Numbered from the stretch's first letter, positions 42,745 through 54,270 are shown. The stretch: 64,000 nucleotides of DNA from Rhodoferax koreense (GCF_001955695.1 NZ_CP019236.1:806001-870000); one strand, 5' to 3'. Notes: generated by a model not told the origin, from the letters alone. A program made the numbers and translations.

Positions 42745-44040
42745 TCAAACGGATGCGCCGCAGGCGCTGGGCGCACTGGCAGAGGCGATCCGGCCCTGGC
42801 GCACGATGGCGCGCACCGGCCGCTGGCCGAACCAGTAGGCGAGTTCCGCGGCCTCCTGCAAGTCCCACAGCACGAAGTTCGCCGGGCGGTCCACGCCGAG
42901 CGCGCCATGCGTGTCCTGCAGCCCCAGCGCCCGCGCCGCATGCCGCGTCACGCCCGCCAGCGCCTCGGGCACCGTCAGCCTGAACAGCGTACAGGCCATG
43001 TTGACCATCAGGAGCAAGGACAGGGCCGGCGAGGTGCCGGGGTTGTGGTCGGTGGAGACGGCCATCGGCACGCCGGCGGCCCGCAGCTCTTGAATAGGCG
43101 GCAGGTGCGTGTCGCGCAGCGTGTAGTAGGCGCCGGGTAGCAGCACCGCCACGGTGCCGGCGGCGCGCATGGCCTCGATGCCGGCGGGCGACAGGTGTTC
43201 GATGTGGTCGCACGACAGCGCGCCGTAACGCGCCGCCAGCGCCGCGCCGCCCATGTCGCTGAGCTGTTCGGCGTGCAGCTTCACCGGCAGGCCCAGCGCC
43301 TGCGCGGCCCGGAAGACCTGCTCGGTCTCGGCGAGCGAAAAAGCGATGCGTTCGCAGAAAACGTCCACCGCATCGACCAGGCCTTCGGCGGCGAGCGCGG
43401 GCAGCATCTCCTGGCAGACGAGGTCGATGTAGGCCTGGCTGCGGCCGGTGTATTCGGGCGGCAGCGCGTGCGCGCCGAGGAAGGTGGTGCGCACCGTCAC
43501 GCCATGGGCCTCGCCCAGGCGCCGCGCCACGCGCAGCTGCTTGCGTTCGTGCGCCAGGGCCAGGCCGTAGCCGGACTTGATCTCGATGGCGCACACGCCT
43601 TCGGCCAGCAGATTCTCGAGCCGCCGGCTGGCGCTGGCGAAGAGTTCGTCCTCGCTGGCCTCGCGGGTGGCGCGCACGCTGGCCACGATGCCGCCACCGG
43701 CCTGGGCCACCTCTTCGTAGCTGGCGCCGGCCAGCCGCATGGCGAACTCGTTGGCACGCTGGCCGCCGTAGACCAGGTGGGTGTGGCAATCGACCAGGCC
43801 CGGCGTGACCAGGGCACCGCCGCCGTCGAAGCGCGGGAGCGCCTGCAGGTCGGCGGGCAGGGCGCCGCGTTCCCCGATCCAGCGGATCCGGCCTTGCGTG
43901 ACGGCGATGGCGGCGTGGGCGCCGGCGGGCAGGTCCACGCCGGAGGCCAGGGCGCCGGGTATGAAGCGAAGGTGCTCCCAGAGGCCGTCGGCGCTGGGGC
44001 CGGCGGTGGAAACCATGGAGGCGGTGGAGGCTGTGGTCAT
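42745..44040 (-). CDS. hutI: Imidazolonepropionase
   Basis: HutI opens the ring of imidazolone-propionate to give N-formimino-glutamate. The 431-residue amidohydrolase has the metal pair in [11 protein letters not shown] (His86, His88), the blocks EIKSGYGL and [11 protein letters not shown], His in KLHAEQLSD, and the late Asp in [10 protein letters not shown]. It follows hutD by 94 bp, a gap that contains a dispersed repeat copy, and precedes the MFS gene by 14 bp. Confidence 0.95.
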   Translation of the reverse strand: MTTASTASMVSTAGPSADGLWEHLRFIPGALASGVDLPAGAHAAIAVTQGRIRWIGERGALPADLQALPRFDGGGALVTPGLVDCHTHLVYGGQRANEFAMRLAGASYEEVAQAGGGIVASVRATREASEDELFASASRRLENLLAEGVCAIEIKSGYGLALAHERKQLRVARRLGEAHGVTVRTTFLGAHALPPEYTGRSQAYIDLVCQEMLPALAAEGLVDAVDVFCERIAFSLAETEQVFRAAQALGLPVKLHAEQLSDMGGAALAARYGALSCDHIEHLSPAGIEAMRAAGTVAVLLPGAYYTLRDTHLPPIQELRAAGVPMAVSTDHNPGTSPALSLLLMVNMACTLFRLTVPEALAGVTRHAARALGLQDTHGALGVDRPANFVLWDLQEAAELAYWFGQRPVRAIVRQGRIASASAPSACGASV

Positions 44041-44079
44041 CGGTTCACCCGTGGGTTGGTTGCCGCGAACAATCGTCGT

Positions 44080-44138
44080 TTGCTATTGAATGTGTAGCTG
44101 CTTGCGCAGGTATCCATTGCGTCAGAGGCACTTTTTAT
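44080..44138 (+). repeat. Dispersed comamonad repeat between hutD and hutI
   Basis: TTTGCTATTGAATG, GTAGCTGCTTGCGCAGGTAT and AGAGGCACTTTTTATTC follow the same plan as the copies at 2868 and 28444. It is inside the hut operon, so it is transcribed and could affect mRNA stability or the ratio of upstream to downstream products. Confidence 0.65.
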
Positions 44139-44716
44139 TCATGAATTTTCACCACCACCAGCAGGGCCCCTGCCTGCTGCGGTGTGGCGCGCCACCGCTG
44201 CGGCATGCCGTGCCACCAGGCCCACCAGGCACCGGTGCCGGCCGCGCAGGACAGCGCGGCGCCGTCGGCCTGCAGCTGCCATGCACCGCCCCAGGCCAGC
44301 ACCAGCCCGTGTTCGGCGGGCACCACATCGGCCGCGCCGCGCAGCACCTGGACGTCGGCCCGCAGCCGGCCGCGCCGCGTCATCACGTTGAAGTCGGTCG
44401 AGGGGCCGCCGAGCAGGTCGCAGTCCAGTGCCATGTCGCCCGCGAAGGGAAACGGCACCAGGGGCGTGTCCAGCCGGTGGTCGAGCCCTTGCGGGGTGTG
44501 CAGCCGTACGCCGTCGCCGTCGAGCAGCATGATCACCCGGTCCACGCCGGGAAAGGCCGAGAACGGCCCGGCCGCCGCGATGGTGGCGATGCTCACCCGC
44601 CAGTCGAAGCCGTCCATGCCCGCGCCGGGCGGCTGGCAGACGATCTCGCGCGTGGTGCCACCGCCGTTCTTCCACGGCGTGGCGGGCAGGTCGGCGATGG
44701 CGAAGCGGTGCAGCAT
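44135..44716 (-). CDS. hutD: HutD-family protein
   Basis: A 193-residue cupin-like protein of the HutD/Ves family, often found in hut operons. The N-terminal TPWKNGGGTTREIVCQP (about 13-29) and the block FNVMTRRG identify it. In Pseudomonas HutD has been described as limiting the upper level of hut expression, but its biochemical role is unsettled. It starts 16 bp after hutU on the same strand. Its stop lies at the edge of a repeat copy. Confidence 0.9.
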   Translation of the reverse strand: MLHRFAIADLPATPWKNGGGTTREIVCQPPGAGMDGFDWRVSIATIAAAGPFSAFPGVDRVIMLLDGDGVRLHTPQGLDHRLDTPLVPFPFAGDMALDCDLLGGPSTDFNVMTRRGRLRADVQVLRGAADVVPAEHGLVLAWGGAWQLQADGAALSCAAGTGAWWAWWHGMPQRWRATPQQAGALLVVVKIHE

Positions 44717-44732
44717 GGTCGTTCGGCCTACT

Positions 44733-46463
<1,731 letters not shown>

Positions 46464-46502
46464 GGTGGCGTCCTTCAGTGAAGAGGGTTGGGAAAGAGGG
46501 GC

Positions 46503-47975
46503 TCAGCCCGGTTGCCGGCGCGCGGAGGCCGTGGGCGCGATGCGGGCGGCGTGGGGCGCTTCGTGCGAGGGGTGGTCCGCGGGAAAAATCATGGTGGCAG
46601 GCACTTTCATGGTTTTCTTGGCCAGAGGGTAGTAGGCAAGGCAGGTCACCGCCAGGCTCACGATCCATGACACATCGGCACCGCCCAGCATGATGGCGAT
46701 CGGGCCCTGGTAGATGGCCTGGTTCAAGAACGGAATCTGCACCACCACCCCCAGGCAATAGCAGCCCAGCGCCACCCAGTTGTAGGCACCATAACGGCCA
46801 TTACAGTCGTACAGGGCGGGGATGTCGACCTTCTCCTTCGAGATGAGGTAGTAGTCCACCAGGTTCACCGCGCTCCACGGCACGAAGACCGCGAGCAGCA
46901 GCAGCACGAAGTTCTTGAAGTTGTTCAGGAAGTCGGCACTGGCCAGCCAGGCGAACAGCACGGAGAGTGCGACGAATCCCACGATGTACAGCACGCGTGC
47001 CATGGGGGAAATCTTCGTCTTCTGATTGAACGCGCTGACCGTGGTCAGAATGGTCATGAAGCCGCCGTAGGCGTTGAGGCAGTTCACCGTGAGCTTGCCG
47101 GTCACGATCACGAGGTAGATCACCACGGCCAGGTTCGGGCCGGCCAGGTCGCCCATGAAGCCGACCTGGTTCTTGATGAAGTTGCCGCCGACGGCCGCCA
47201 CCAGCACCCCCAGGGTCATGGCGATCTGGGCGCCGGAGACGGTACCCAGGAAGGTCGACCAGAAAGTGGCGGCGGTGGAGGTCCGCGATGGAAGGTAGCG
47301 CGAGTAGTCGGCCACATAGGGGGCATAGGTCATCTGCCAGCCTGCCGACAGCGCGATGGTCAGCAGCAGCGAGGACACCGAGAACGGCTTCTGGCCGAAC
47401 GCGCCGGCCACGTCGTATTGCGAGAACAGCTGCACCGCGAGATACAGGAAGCCCAGCATGCCGATCACCGTCGAGACGCGGCCCATGACGTGGATCAACC
47501 GGTAGCCAACGACGGCCACGATGGCGGTCATCGCACCGAAGATCACCATGCCGACTTCGGGCGCGCTGGCACCCAGCATGCGGTTGATGGCCTGGCCCGA
47601 CAGCACCGTGCCGGTGGCGGCGAAACCCAGGTACATCAGCACCACCATCAACAGCGGCACCGATGCCCCCTTGACGCCGAACTGCACACGGCTGGAAATC
47701 ATCTGCGGCAGGCCCAGGCGCGGGCCTTGCGCCGAATGCAGCGCCATCACGATGCCGCCGAGCAGGTTGCCGATCAGGAGGCCGATGATGGCCGTCAGGG
47801 CTTCGGCCCCGAACACGATGGCGAGAGCGCCATCGACCACGGCCGTGATCTGCATGTTCGCGCCGAACCAGAGCGTGAACTGGCTGCCCGGCGTGCCGTG
47901 GCGCTCGCGCTCGGGAACCATGTCGATGGTCCGGGTTTCCAGAACCCCCTGGGACGTGTTTGGATCGGTGTTCAT
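46503..47975 (-). CDS. NCS1-family permease in the hut locus
   Basis: A 490-residue membrane protein with twelve predicted helices of the nucleobase-cation-symport-1 (CodB-like) family. The N-terminal WFGANMQITAVVDGALAIVFG and the ligand region GWQMTYAPYVADYSRYLP support this. It heads the hut operon, directly downstream of a HutC-type operator and divergent from hutC. NCS1 proteins carry nucleobases and related heterocycles; imidazole compounds such as histidine or urocanate are the likely cargo here by context. The C-terminal tail after about residue 455 is hydrophilic. Confidence 0.9.
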   Translation of the reverse strand: MNTDPNTSQGVLETRTIDMVPERERHGTPGSQFTLWFGANMQITAVVDGALAIVFGAEALTAIIGLLIGNLLGGIVMALHSAQGPRLGLPQMISSRVQFGVKGASVPLLMVVLMYLGFAATGTVLSGQAINRMLGASAPEVGMVIFGAMTAIVAVVGYRLIHVMGRVSTVIGMLGFLYLAVQLFSQYDVAGAFGQKPFSVSSLLLTIALSAGWQMTYAPYVADYSRYLPSRTSTAATFWSTFLGTVSGAQIAMTLGVLVAAVGGNFIKNQVGFMGDLAGPNLAVVIYLVIVTGKLTVNCLNAYGGFMTILTTVSAFNQKTKISPMARVLYIVGFVALSVLFAWLASADFLNNFKNFVLLLLAVFVPWSAVNLVDYYLISKEKVDIPALYDCNGRYGAYNWVALGCYCLGVVVQIPFLNQAIYQGPIAIMLGGADVSWIVSLAVTCLAYYPLAKKTMKVPATMIFPADHPSHEAPHAARIAPTASARRQPG

Positions 47976-48106
47976 AGGTGTTGTCTCACTCCATGTCGTT
48001 TCACGCCAAGTCGCCCAGACCGGTTTCCCTTCCGACCCTGGGGGTGCGGTTTTTCATGGGGGACATGTCGAGGTTGACCATACAACATCCTGGCATTTTT
48101 TATAAG

Positions 48107-48119
48107 TTGTATATACCAA
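48107..48119. promoter_or_regulatory. HutC-type operator 1 (hutC / NCS1-hutU divergent region)
   Basis: TTGTATATACCAA is a near-perfect palindrome sharing the TGTATATAC core with sites before hutH and before the ABC genes. A TATAAA sequence on the minus strand, a possible -10 box for the NCS1-hutU operon, lies next to it at about 48100-48105. Binding of HutC family repressors to similar Y-TTGTATATACAA-R type sites is known from other hut systems. Confidence 0.7.
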
Positions 48120-48182
48120 TTATGGGTAACACTTGAGATAACGTCAACCGCTCAAACAACGCGATCCCTTCGTACAAACCCT

Positions 48183-48902
48183 ATGGTCCATCCCGCTTCC
48201 CCCATGGCTGCCGTGCCGGCGTTCCAGCGCATCAAGGACCATGTGCTGCAACAGATCCAGTCGGGAAAATGGCAGGAGGGCGAGGCCATTCCGAGTGAAG
48301 CGGCGCTGGCGCTGCAGTTCGACGTGTCGCGCATGACGGTGAACCGGGCGTTGCGCGAGCTGACGGCCGAGCAGACGCTGGTGCGTGTGCAGGGCTCGGG
48401 CACCTTCGTGGCCCAGCGGAAGTACCAGGCTACGCTGGTGCAGCTGCGCAACATCGCCGACGAGATCGCGGCGCGCGGCCACGTACACCGCGGCGAGCTG
48501 CAGCGGCTGGAGCGCTGCCGGGCCGACGCGGTGCTGGCCAGTCAGTTCGCGCTGCCGGCCCAGCAGCCGCTGTTCCACTCGGTGGTTGTGCATTTCGAGA
48601 ACGGCCTGCCGATCCAGCTCGAAGACCGCTACGTGAATCCGGCCGTGGCGCCCGACTATCTGGCGCAGGACTTCGCGAGCCAGACGCCGAACGCCTACCT
48701 GATGCGTGTGGCGCCGCTGCAGGGTGTGCACTTCTCGATCGAGGCCTGCATGGCGCCGCCCGAAACCGCCGAGCTGCTGCACATGGCGCCCATGGAGCCC
48801 GCGCTGGTGCTGCGCCGGCGCACGCTGTCGCAGGGCCAGGTGGCATCGGTGTCGGCGTTGTGGCATCCGGCTTCCCGTTACCAGTTCACGGGCAGCTTCT
48901 GA
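48183..48902 (+). CDS. hutC: HutC-family repressor, copy 1
   Basis: A 239-residue GntR/HutC regulator. The winged helix-turn-helix is at about 10-75 ([24 protein letters not shown]), followed by the UTRA effector domain with EDRYVNP and a LSQGQVASVSALWHP end. The HutC ligand in other bacteria is urocanate. It is divergent from the NCS1-hutU operon and converges on hutH (10 bp apart). ATG 48204 is an alternative start; neither has a clear ribosome binding site. Confidence 0.93.
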   Translation: MVHPASPMAAVPAFQRIKDHVLQQIQSGKWQEGEAIPSEAALALQFDVSRMTVNRALRELTAEQTLVRVQGSGTFVAQRKYQATLVQLRNIADEIAARGHVHRGELQRLERCRADAVLASQFALPAQQPLFHSVVVHFENGLPIQLEDRYVNPAVAPDYLAQDFASQTPNAYLMRVAPLQGVHFSIEACMAPPETAELLHMAPMEPALVLRRRTLSQGQVASVSALWHPASRYQFTGSF

Positions 48903-48912
48903 GCGGCAGCGC

Positions 48913-50469
48913 TCAGCCGGCGTGGCTGGGCAGCAGCGTCTGCAGTGCGGCCGGCAAGGCCGCGCCCAGTGCCCACTGGCGCATGGCTTCGATGTCGGGC
49001 GCAAGGTAGCGGTCGCGTTCCAGGTAGGCGACCTGGCTGCGGATGCGTGCGAACTCGGCCTCGACCAACGGCGAGGACAGCAGGGTCTGGCCCCCTGCGC
49101 CGCGCTTGAGCTCGATGCCCTGGGCCGCGCACATGGCCTCGATGCCGATCACCACGGCCGTGTTGTCGACCATGGCGCCGAGCCGGCGCGCGGCGTAGGT
49201 CGCCATGGACACGTGGTCTTCCTGGTTGGCCGAGGTCGGCAGGCTGTCCACGCTGGCCGGGTGCGCGAGCGACTTGTTCTCCGACGCCAGCGCCGCGGCC
49301 GTGACCTGCGCGATCATGAAGCCGGAATTGAGGCCACCATCGTGCACCAGGAACGGCGGCAGGCCCGACAGCCCGGTGTCCAGCAGCAGCGCGATGCGAC
49401 GCTCGGCGATGGCGCCGATCTCCGAGACCGCCAGCGCGATGATGTCGGCCGCGAACGCCACCGGCTCGGCATGGAAGTTGCCGCCAGAGATCACCTCGCC
49501 CGTGTCGGTGAAGACCAGCGGGTTGTCCGACGCGGCGTTGGCCTCGGTCACCAGCACGCGCGCGGCGTGCACCAGGTTGTCCAGGCAGGCGCCCATGACC
49601 TGGGGAATGCAGCGCACCGAGTACGGGTCCTGGACCCGGCCGCAGTCGGCATGCGAGGGCACGATCTGGCTGCCGTCCAGCAGGGCGCGCACGGCGGCGG
49701 CCACGGCGATCTGGCCCGGCTGGCCGCGCGCGGCATGGATGCGCGCATCGAAGGGCTTGATGGAGCCCTGGATCGCTTCGAGCGACAGCGCGCCCGACAT
49801 CAGCGCCGACGCGAACACGTTCTCGGCACCGAACAGGCCGGCCAGCGCAAGTGCGGTCGACACCTGCGTGCCGTTCAGCAGGGCCAGGCCTTCCTTGGGA
49901 CCAAGTACGAAGGGTTCCAGGCCCACGGCGCGCATGGCCTCGGCGCCGCTCACCGTCCGGCCGTCGGCCAGGGTGGCCTGGCCCTCGCCGATCAGCACGC
50001 AGGCCATGTGGGCCAGCGGCGCCAGGTCGCCCGAGGCACCGACCGAGCCCTTGCACGGGATGCGCGGCGTGACGCCGGCATTGAACAGCGCCAGCAGTGC
50101 ATCGACCAGCGCCGGCCGCACACCCGAATGGCCGCGCGCCAGGCTCACGGCCTTGGTCGCCAGCACCAGGCGCACCACGGCCGCGTCCAGCGGCTCCCCG
50201 GTGCCCACGCTGTGCGACAGCACCAGGTTGCGCTGCAGGTCGGCCAGGTGGTCGTTGCCGATGCGCGTGCTGGCCAGCTTGCCGAAGCCGGTGTTGATGC
50301 CGTAGACCACCTCGTCGTTGTCGACGATGTGCTGCACCGTGGCGCGGGCGGCGTCCATGGCGGGCGCGGTGGCGGGGTCCAGGGCCAGCGTGATGCCGCC
50401 GGCATGGACGCGGCGCAGGAGGGCCAGGTTGACGTGGCCGGGGTGCAGGGTCTGGGTGGTTGTGATCAT
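48913..50469 (-). CDS. hutH: Histidine ammonia-lyase (histidase)
   Basis: HutH removes ammonia from L-histidine to give urocanate. The 518-residue protein carries the MIO-forming triad Ala145-Ser146-Gly147 in [15 protein letters not shown], the Tyr in YGINTGFG (about 56-63), and QEDHVSM near the C-terminal part. The ATG at 50469 has AGGA six bases upstream, and a HutC-type operator lies only about ten bases before the start. It follows the second hutC-like gene by 76 bp on the same strand. Confidence 0.97.
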   Translation of the reverse strand: MITTTQTLHPGHVNLALLRRVHAGGITLALDPATAPAMDAARATVQHIVDNDEVVYGINTGFGKLASTRIGNDHLADLQRNLVLSHSVGTGEPLDAAVVRLVLATKAVSLARGHSGVRPALVDALLALFNAGVTPRIPCKGSVGASGDLAPLAHMACVLIGEGQATLADGRTVSGAEAMRAVGLEPFVLGPKEGLALLNGTQVSTALALAGLFGAENVFASALMSGALSLEAIQGSIKPFDARIHAARGQPGQIAVAAAVRALLDGSQIVPSHADCGRVQDPYSVRCIPQVMGACLDNLVHAARVLVTEANAASDNPLVFTDTGEVISGGNFHAEPVAFAADIIALAVSEIGAIAERRIALLLDTGLSGLPPFLVHDGGLNSGFMIAQVTAAALASENKSLAHPASVDSLPTSANQEDHVSMATYAARRLGAMVDNTAVVIGIEAMCAAQGIELKRGAGGQTLLSSPLVEAEFARIRSQVAYLERDRYLAPDIEAMRQWALGAALPAALQTLLPSHAG

Positions 50470-50477
50470 GTCTAGTC

Positions 50478-50490
50478 CTGTATATACAAG
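50478..50490. promoter_or_regulatory. HutC-type operator 2 (upstream of hutH)
   Basis: CTGTATATACAAG carries a perfect TGTATATACA palindrome at 50479-50488. It sits directly before the hutH Shine-Dalgarno, where bound repressor could block transcription from an internal promoter. Confidence 0.7.
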
Positions 50491-50545
50491 TTGTCTTGTC
50501 GAGATGATAGAAGAGCTTTTCGGCCGGGTCAACAGTGTCGGGTCG

Positions 50546-51340
50546 TCAACCCGCGACGGTGTTGCCGTCGGTGCGGAACCGACTGCCCAACCGGTAGCGC
50601 ATGCCGGGGTGCAGGCAGCGGACGATGGTGATCGGGGTTTCGCGCGCCCAGGTGCGGCGCGTGAGCAGCAGGCAGGGCTGGGTCGGGTCCATCTGCAGCA
50701 GTTCGGCCTGCTCGCGCGTGGGCAGCACGGCGTCGACCACATGCTCCATCTGGTCGAGCAGCACGGTGCGGATCAGGAAGTCCGTGGGCTGTTCCTTCAA
50801 GAAGTCCTGTTGCGCGAAAGTCGGCACCATGCGCGGGCTGACGTAGCGGTCCTCGAGTTGCATCGGCACGCCGTCCTCGAGGTGCACGCACACCGAGTGG
50901 AAGACCGACTCCCCGGTGTCCAGGCCCAACGCGGTGGCCACGTCGAGCGAGGCCGAGATGCGCTCCACCGTGATCACCTTGCACTGGTAGTCGTGGCCAC
51001 GGCGGCGGATGTCCTCGGCCAAGCTCACGATCTGCAGCAGGTTGGCCTGCGGTTTCTCGTCGGCCACGAAGCTGCCCACGCCGGCGATGCGCCTGATGCG
51101 GCCCTGCTCCACAAGTTCGCGCAGCGCGCGGTTCACCGTCATGCGCGACATGCCGAACTGCACCACCAGGTCGTTTTCCGACGGCAGGCGGTCGCCGGCC
51201 TTCCAGGTGCCGTCCTGGATCTTGCCCGCGATGAAGTCCTTGATCTGCTGGTACAGCGCGACGTTGGACGGCGGCGCCGTCTCCACGGCGGCCGTCCCGG
51301 CACGGGCGGCGGTGCGTACGATTTGCAGGCGTGAAGGCAT
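50546..51340 (-). CDS. HutC-family repressor, copy 2
   Basis: A 264-residue GntR/HutC regulator with the winged helix at about 28-92 ([23 protein letters not shown]) and a UTRA effector domain with [11 protein letters not shown]. Compared with the copy at 48183 it has an extra 20-residue N-terminal tail and clear sequence divergence. It is inside the ABC-hutH unit, 44 bp after the ATPase gene and 76 bp before hutH. It could be the authentic histidine-utilisation repressor, or one that responds to the imported substrate. Confidence 0.92.
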   Translation of the reverse strand: MPSRLQIVRTAARAGTAAVETAPPSNVALYQQIKDFIAGKIQDGTWKAGDRLPSENDLVVQFGMSRMTVNRALRELVEQGRIRRIAGVGSFVADEKPQANLLQIVSLAEDIRRRGHDYQCKVITVERISASLDVATALGLDTGESVFHSVCVHLEDGVPMQLEDRYVSPRMVPTFAQQDFLKEQPTDFLIRTVLLDQMEHVVDAVLPTREQAELLQMDPTQPCLLLTRRTWARETPITIVRCLHPGMRYRLGSRFRTDGNTVAG

Positions 51341-51384
51341 GGGGGCGGGTTTCCGGTGGAAGGGAGGGCGGTCGGTGAAGCGGG

Positions 51385-52164
51385 TCAGTGTTCCGCCGCG
51401 GCCATGGACTCGGCGCGGATTTCTTCCGTCAGCCGTGCCTTGAGGTCCATGAATTCCGGCGAAGTCTTGATCGTATAGTGCCGCGGGTGCGGCAGGTTCA
51501 CCGCGATGTCGGACTTGATGCGCCCCGGCCGCGCGCTGAACACGGCCACGCGGTTGGCCATGAAGATGGCTTCGTCGATGTCGTGCGTGACGAACAGCAC
51601 GGTCTTGCGCGCCAATTCCCAGATGCCGAGCAGCAGCTCCTGCATCAGCACGCGGGTCTGGTTGTCCAGCGCGCCGAAGGGCTCGTCAAGCAACAGGATC
51701 TTCGGGTCGTTGGCCAGCGCGCGGGCGATGGCCGTGCGCTGCTGCATGCCGCCGGAGAGCTGTTTCGGAAAGTGGTTCTCGAAGCCGCGCAGCCCGACCT
51801 TGGCCATGAAGTAGTCGCTGCGTTCCTTCTGCTGCGCCTCGCCCATGCCGCGCTCGCGCAGGCCGAAGCGGATGTTCTGCGCGATGGTGAGCCAGGGAAA
51901 CAGCGTGTAGCTCTGGAACACCATGCCGCGGTCGGCGCCCGGGCCGTCGACGGGGCGGCCGTCCAGGAGCACGCGCCCGGTGCTGGTGTGCTCCAGCCCG
52001 GCGACGATGCGCAGCAGCGTGGACTTGCCGCAGCCCGAGGGGCCGAGGATGGTGACGAAATCGTTGTCGTTGACGTTGAAATCCACCGGCAGCAGCGCCT
52101 GGGTGCGCTGGCCCTTGGCGGTTTCGAAAACGCGGGACACGCCCTGAATGGACAGTTGGCTCAT
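51385..52164 (-). CDS. ABC importer ATPase (NitT/TauT type) in the hut locus
   Basis: A 259-residue ABC ATPase of the nitrate/sulfonate/taurine class, with Walker A GPSGCGKSTL (about 43-52), Q-loop VFQSYTLFPWL, signature LSGGMQQR, Walker B LLLDEPFGALD and His in VTHDIDEA. Its ATG overlaps the permease stop by one base. A hutC-like gene follows 44 bp on. Uptake of histidine or a related imidazole compound is suggested by context only. Confidence 0.92.
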   Translation of the reverse strand: MSQLSIQGVSRVFETAKGQRTQALLPVDFNVNDNDFVTILGPSGCGKSTLLRIVAGLEHTSTGRVLLDGRPVDGPGADRGMVFQSYTLFPWLTIAQNIRFGLRERGMGEAQQKERSDYFMAKVGLRGFENHFPKQLSGGMQQRTAIARALANDPKILLLDEPFGALDNQTRVLMQELLLGIWELARKTVLFVTHDIDEAIFMANRVAVFSARPGRIKSDIAVNLPHPRHYTIKTSPEFMDLKARLTEEIRAESMAAAEH

Positions 52165-53000
52165 CAGATGGAACTCCAGGCGAAGAGTTTGCGGTTGAGG
52201 GCCTTGAACGCGAGGTCCGAGACCAGGCCGATCAGGCCGATGACGATGATGCCGAAGATGATCTGCCCGGTGTTGAGCAGCGCCTGGCTGTCGGTGATCA
52301 TGTGGCCGATGCCGCTGCTTGATCCGATCAGCTCGGCCACGATCACGTAGGTCCAGGCCCAGCCGAGCACGAGGCGCAGCGTCTCGGCGATGCCGGGGGC
52401 CGCGCCGGGAATCAGCACGCGGCGGATGATGCCCTGGTCGCTCGCGCCCAGGGTGTAGGCGGCCTCCACCAGGTCGCGCCGCGCGCTGCCCACCGTCACC
52501 GCGACCATCAGCGTCACCTGGAAGAACGAGCCGATGAAGATCACCAGGATCTTCTGCATCTCGCCGATGCCGGCCCACAGGATCAACAGCGGAATGAAGG
52601 CCGAGGCCGGCAGGTAGCGGCAGAAGGAAACGAAGGGCTCGAAGAAGGCCTCGACCCCCTTGTACGCGCCCATCGCGATGCCCAGCGGCACCGCGATCAC
52701 GCTGGCCAGCACGAAGCCGCCGAGCACACGCCACACCGTCATGCCGATGTCGTGGATGAAGTTGTACTCGGTGAACAGCAGCCAACCCTCGCGCGCCATG
52801 GTCAGCGGGCTGGCCAGGAAGGTGGGGGAGACGAAGCCGCCGAGCGTGAAGATCGCCCAGACCAGCACGAACAGAACGAAGAAGCCGAGGCCCAGCAGCC
52901 AGCGGGTGTTGGCGGCCACGGGCTGCAGCGGCGCCAGGTGGCGGCTGCGCCGGCGCTGGGGGGCTTCGGCGAGGTGGGGCGGTACTTGTACGGTGTCCAT
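52164..53000 (-). CDS. ABC importer permease (NitT/TauT type) in the hut locus
   Basis: A 278-residue membrane protein with about six helices. The EAA loop is in DLVEAAYTLGASDQGIIRRVLIPGA, and FVSFCRYLPASAFIPLLILWAGIG is the usual conserved helix-loop of SsuC/TauC permeases. The first 35 residues are a hydrophilic tail. It is encoded between the binding protein and the ATPase in a compact operon. Confidence 0.92.
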   Translation of the reverse strand: MDTVQVPPHLAEAPQRRRSRHLAPLQPVAANTRWLLGLGFFVLFVLVWAIFTLGGFVSPTFLASPLTMAREGWLLFTEYNFIHDIGMTVWRVLGGFVLASVIAVPLGIAMGAYKGVEAFFEPFVSFCRYLPASAFIPLLILWAGIGEMQKILVIFIGSFFQVTLMVAVTVGSARRDLVEAAYTLGASDQGIIRRVLIPGAAPGIAETLRLVLGWAWTYVIVAELIGSSSGIGHMITDSQALLNTGQIIFGIIVIGLIGLVSDLAFKALNRKLFAWSSI

Positions 53001-53037
53001 GACCAGGTGATCCAGAGGGTGGTGCCGAGGGTGGGGC

Positions 53038-54003
53038 TTACTTGATGAAGCTGTCGTCGAAGGTGACGGCCAGGTTCTCCGGCGCCTTGCGGATCACGCC
53101 CGACTCGAGCAGGATCTTCTCGGATTCCTTCATGAACGCGGTGAGCTCGCCGGCGAAGAACTTCTGGTTCGCGGCCTTGTCCTGCCAGCGCAGGTAGGCG
53201 GCGGACTTCGCGAACTGCTCGCCGGTCTGCTTCACGGCCGAGCCCATCAGCTCGTTGGACTTGGCGGGGTCGGCCTTGATCATGTCCAGTGCCTGGAAGT
53301 AGGAATCGGCCAGCGCCTTGGCGGCCTTGGCATTGGCCTTGAGCCAGGTGGGTGCGCAGCCCACGGTGTCCATCACCATCGGATAGTCGATGGTCGTGGC
53401 CAGGATCTTGCCGGCGGCCGGGTTGTCGCGTACCGTGGAGAGGTAGGGCTCGTAGGTCATCGCCGCTTCGTTCTGGCCGGCGACGAAGGCTTGTGCCGCG
53501 GCCTGCGGGGCCAGCGTGGTGAGCTTCACGTCCTTGAGCGTCATGCCGTTCTTGTTGAGCATCCAGGCCAGCGCGAAGTAGGGCGACGTGCCGGGCGCGT
53601 CCACGCCGATGGTCTTGCCCTTGAGGTCGGCGAAGCCCTTGATGTCGCCGCGCACCACGATGCCGTCGGCGCCGTACGACTTGTCCATCTGGAAGATCTG
53701 CACGATGGGCACGCCGTTGGCGTTCCAGGCCACGTGGGTCTCCACCGTGGTGGCCGCGCACTGGATGGCGCCCGCGGCCAGCGCCAGGTGGCGGTCTTTC
53801 TGCGGGATGAACTTGATCTCGACGTCGAGCCCGTTCTTCTTGAAGATGCCGGCCTTGTCGGCGAGGGACAGCGGCGCGAAGCCGGTCCAGCCCGAGATGC
53901 CCAGCACGACCTTCGTGTCCTGCGCGTGCGCGCCCGTGGACAGGCTTGCCACGCACGCACCCAGCGCCATCAGCGCAGCCAATCTTTTGACGGTATTACC
54001 CAT
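53038..54003 (-). CDS. ABC importer binding protein (NitT/TauT type) in the hut locus
   Basis: A 321-residue secreted protein with a signal peptide (cleavage near AHAQ-DTK, about 27) and an SsuA/THI5-like fold: GWTGFAPLSLADKAGIFKKNGL at the start, VDAPGTSPYFALAWML and EAAMTYEPYLSTV. GGAG lies six bases before the chosen ATG. It heads the ABC-hutC-hutH unit and is preceded by a TGTATATACA operator, so it is probably controlled by HutC and imports a histidine-related compound. Confidence 0.9.
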   Translation of the reverse strand: MGNTVKRLAALMALGACVASLSTGAHAQDTKVVLGISGWTGFAPLSLADKAGIFKKNGLDVEIKFIPQKDRHLALAAGAIQCAATTVETHVAWNANGVPIVQIFQMDKSYGADGIVVRGDIKGFADLKGKTIGVDAPGTSPYFALAWMLNKNGMTLKDVKLTTLAPQAAAQAFVAGQNEAAMTYEPYLSTVRDNPAAGKILATTIDYPMVMDTVGCAPTWLKANAKAAKALADSYFQALDMIKADPAKSNELMGSAVKQTGEQFAKSAAYLRWQDKAANQKFFAGELTAFMKESEKILLESGVIRKAPENLAVTFDDSFIK

Positions 54004-54102
54004 TGCCAACTCCAAGTGTTCGGAAAAAATGAGGGAAATTCGGACGCCATGCCCAGCAAAAAATCTGTGCAAGCGGCCATTTTTGGCCGGCGAATATGTA
54101 CA

Positions 54103-54112
54103 TGTATATACA
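54103..54112. promoter_or_regulatory. HutC-type operator 3 (upstream of the ABC operon)
   Basis: A perfect TGTATATACA palindrome 100 bp before the binding-protein start, identical to the core upstream of hutH. A TGTACA half-like element adjoins it at 54097-54102. Confidence 0.65.
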
Positions 54113-54270
54113 GGATAACCCTGGCCTTAGCGGTTGAAATGGTGCCAAATCACCAAGCTGGGGCTAATGGTTGCGCAAAATGGTGCAAATCATGCAGCGC
54201 ATTCGCGACGATTTGTCTATACAGGCTGCTGGCGCGCCGGTTGTGACATGGATTGCAAACTTCGGGCCAT

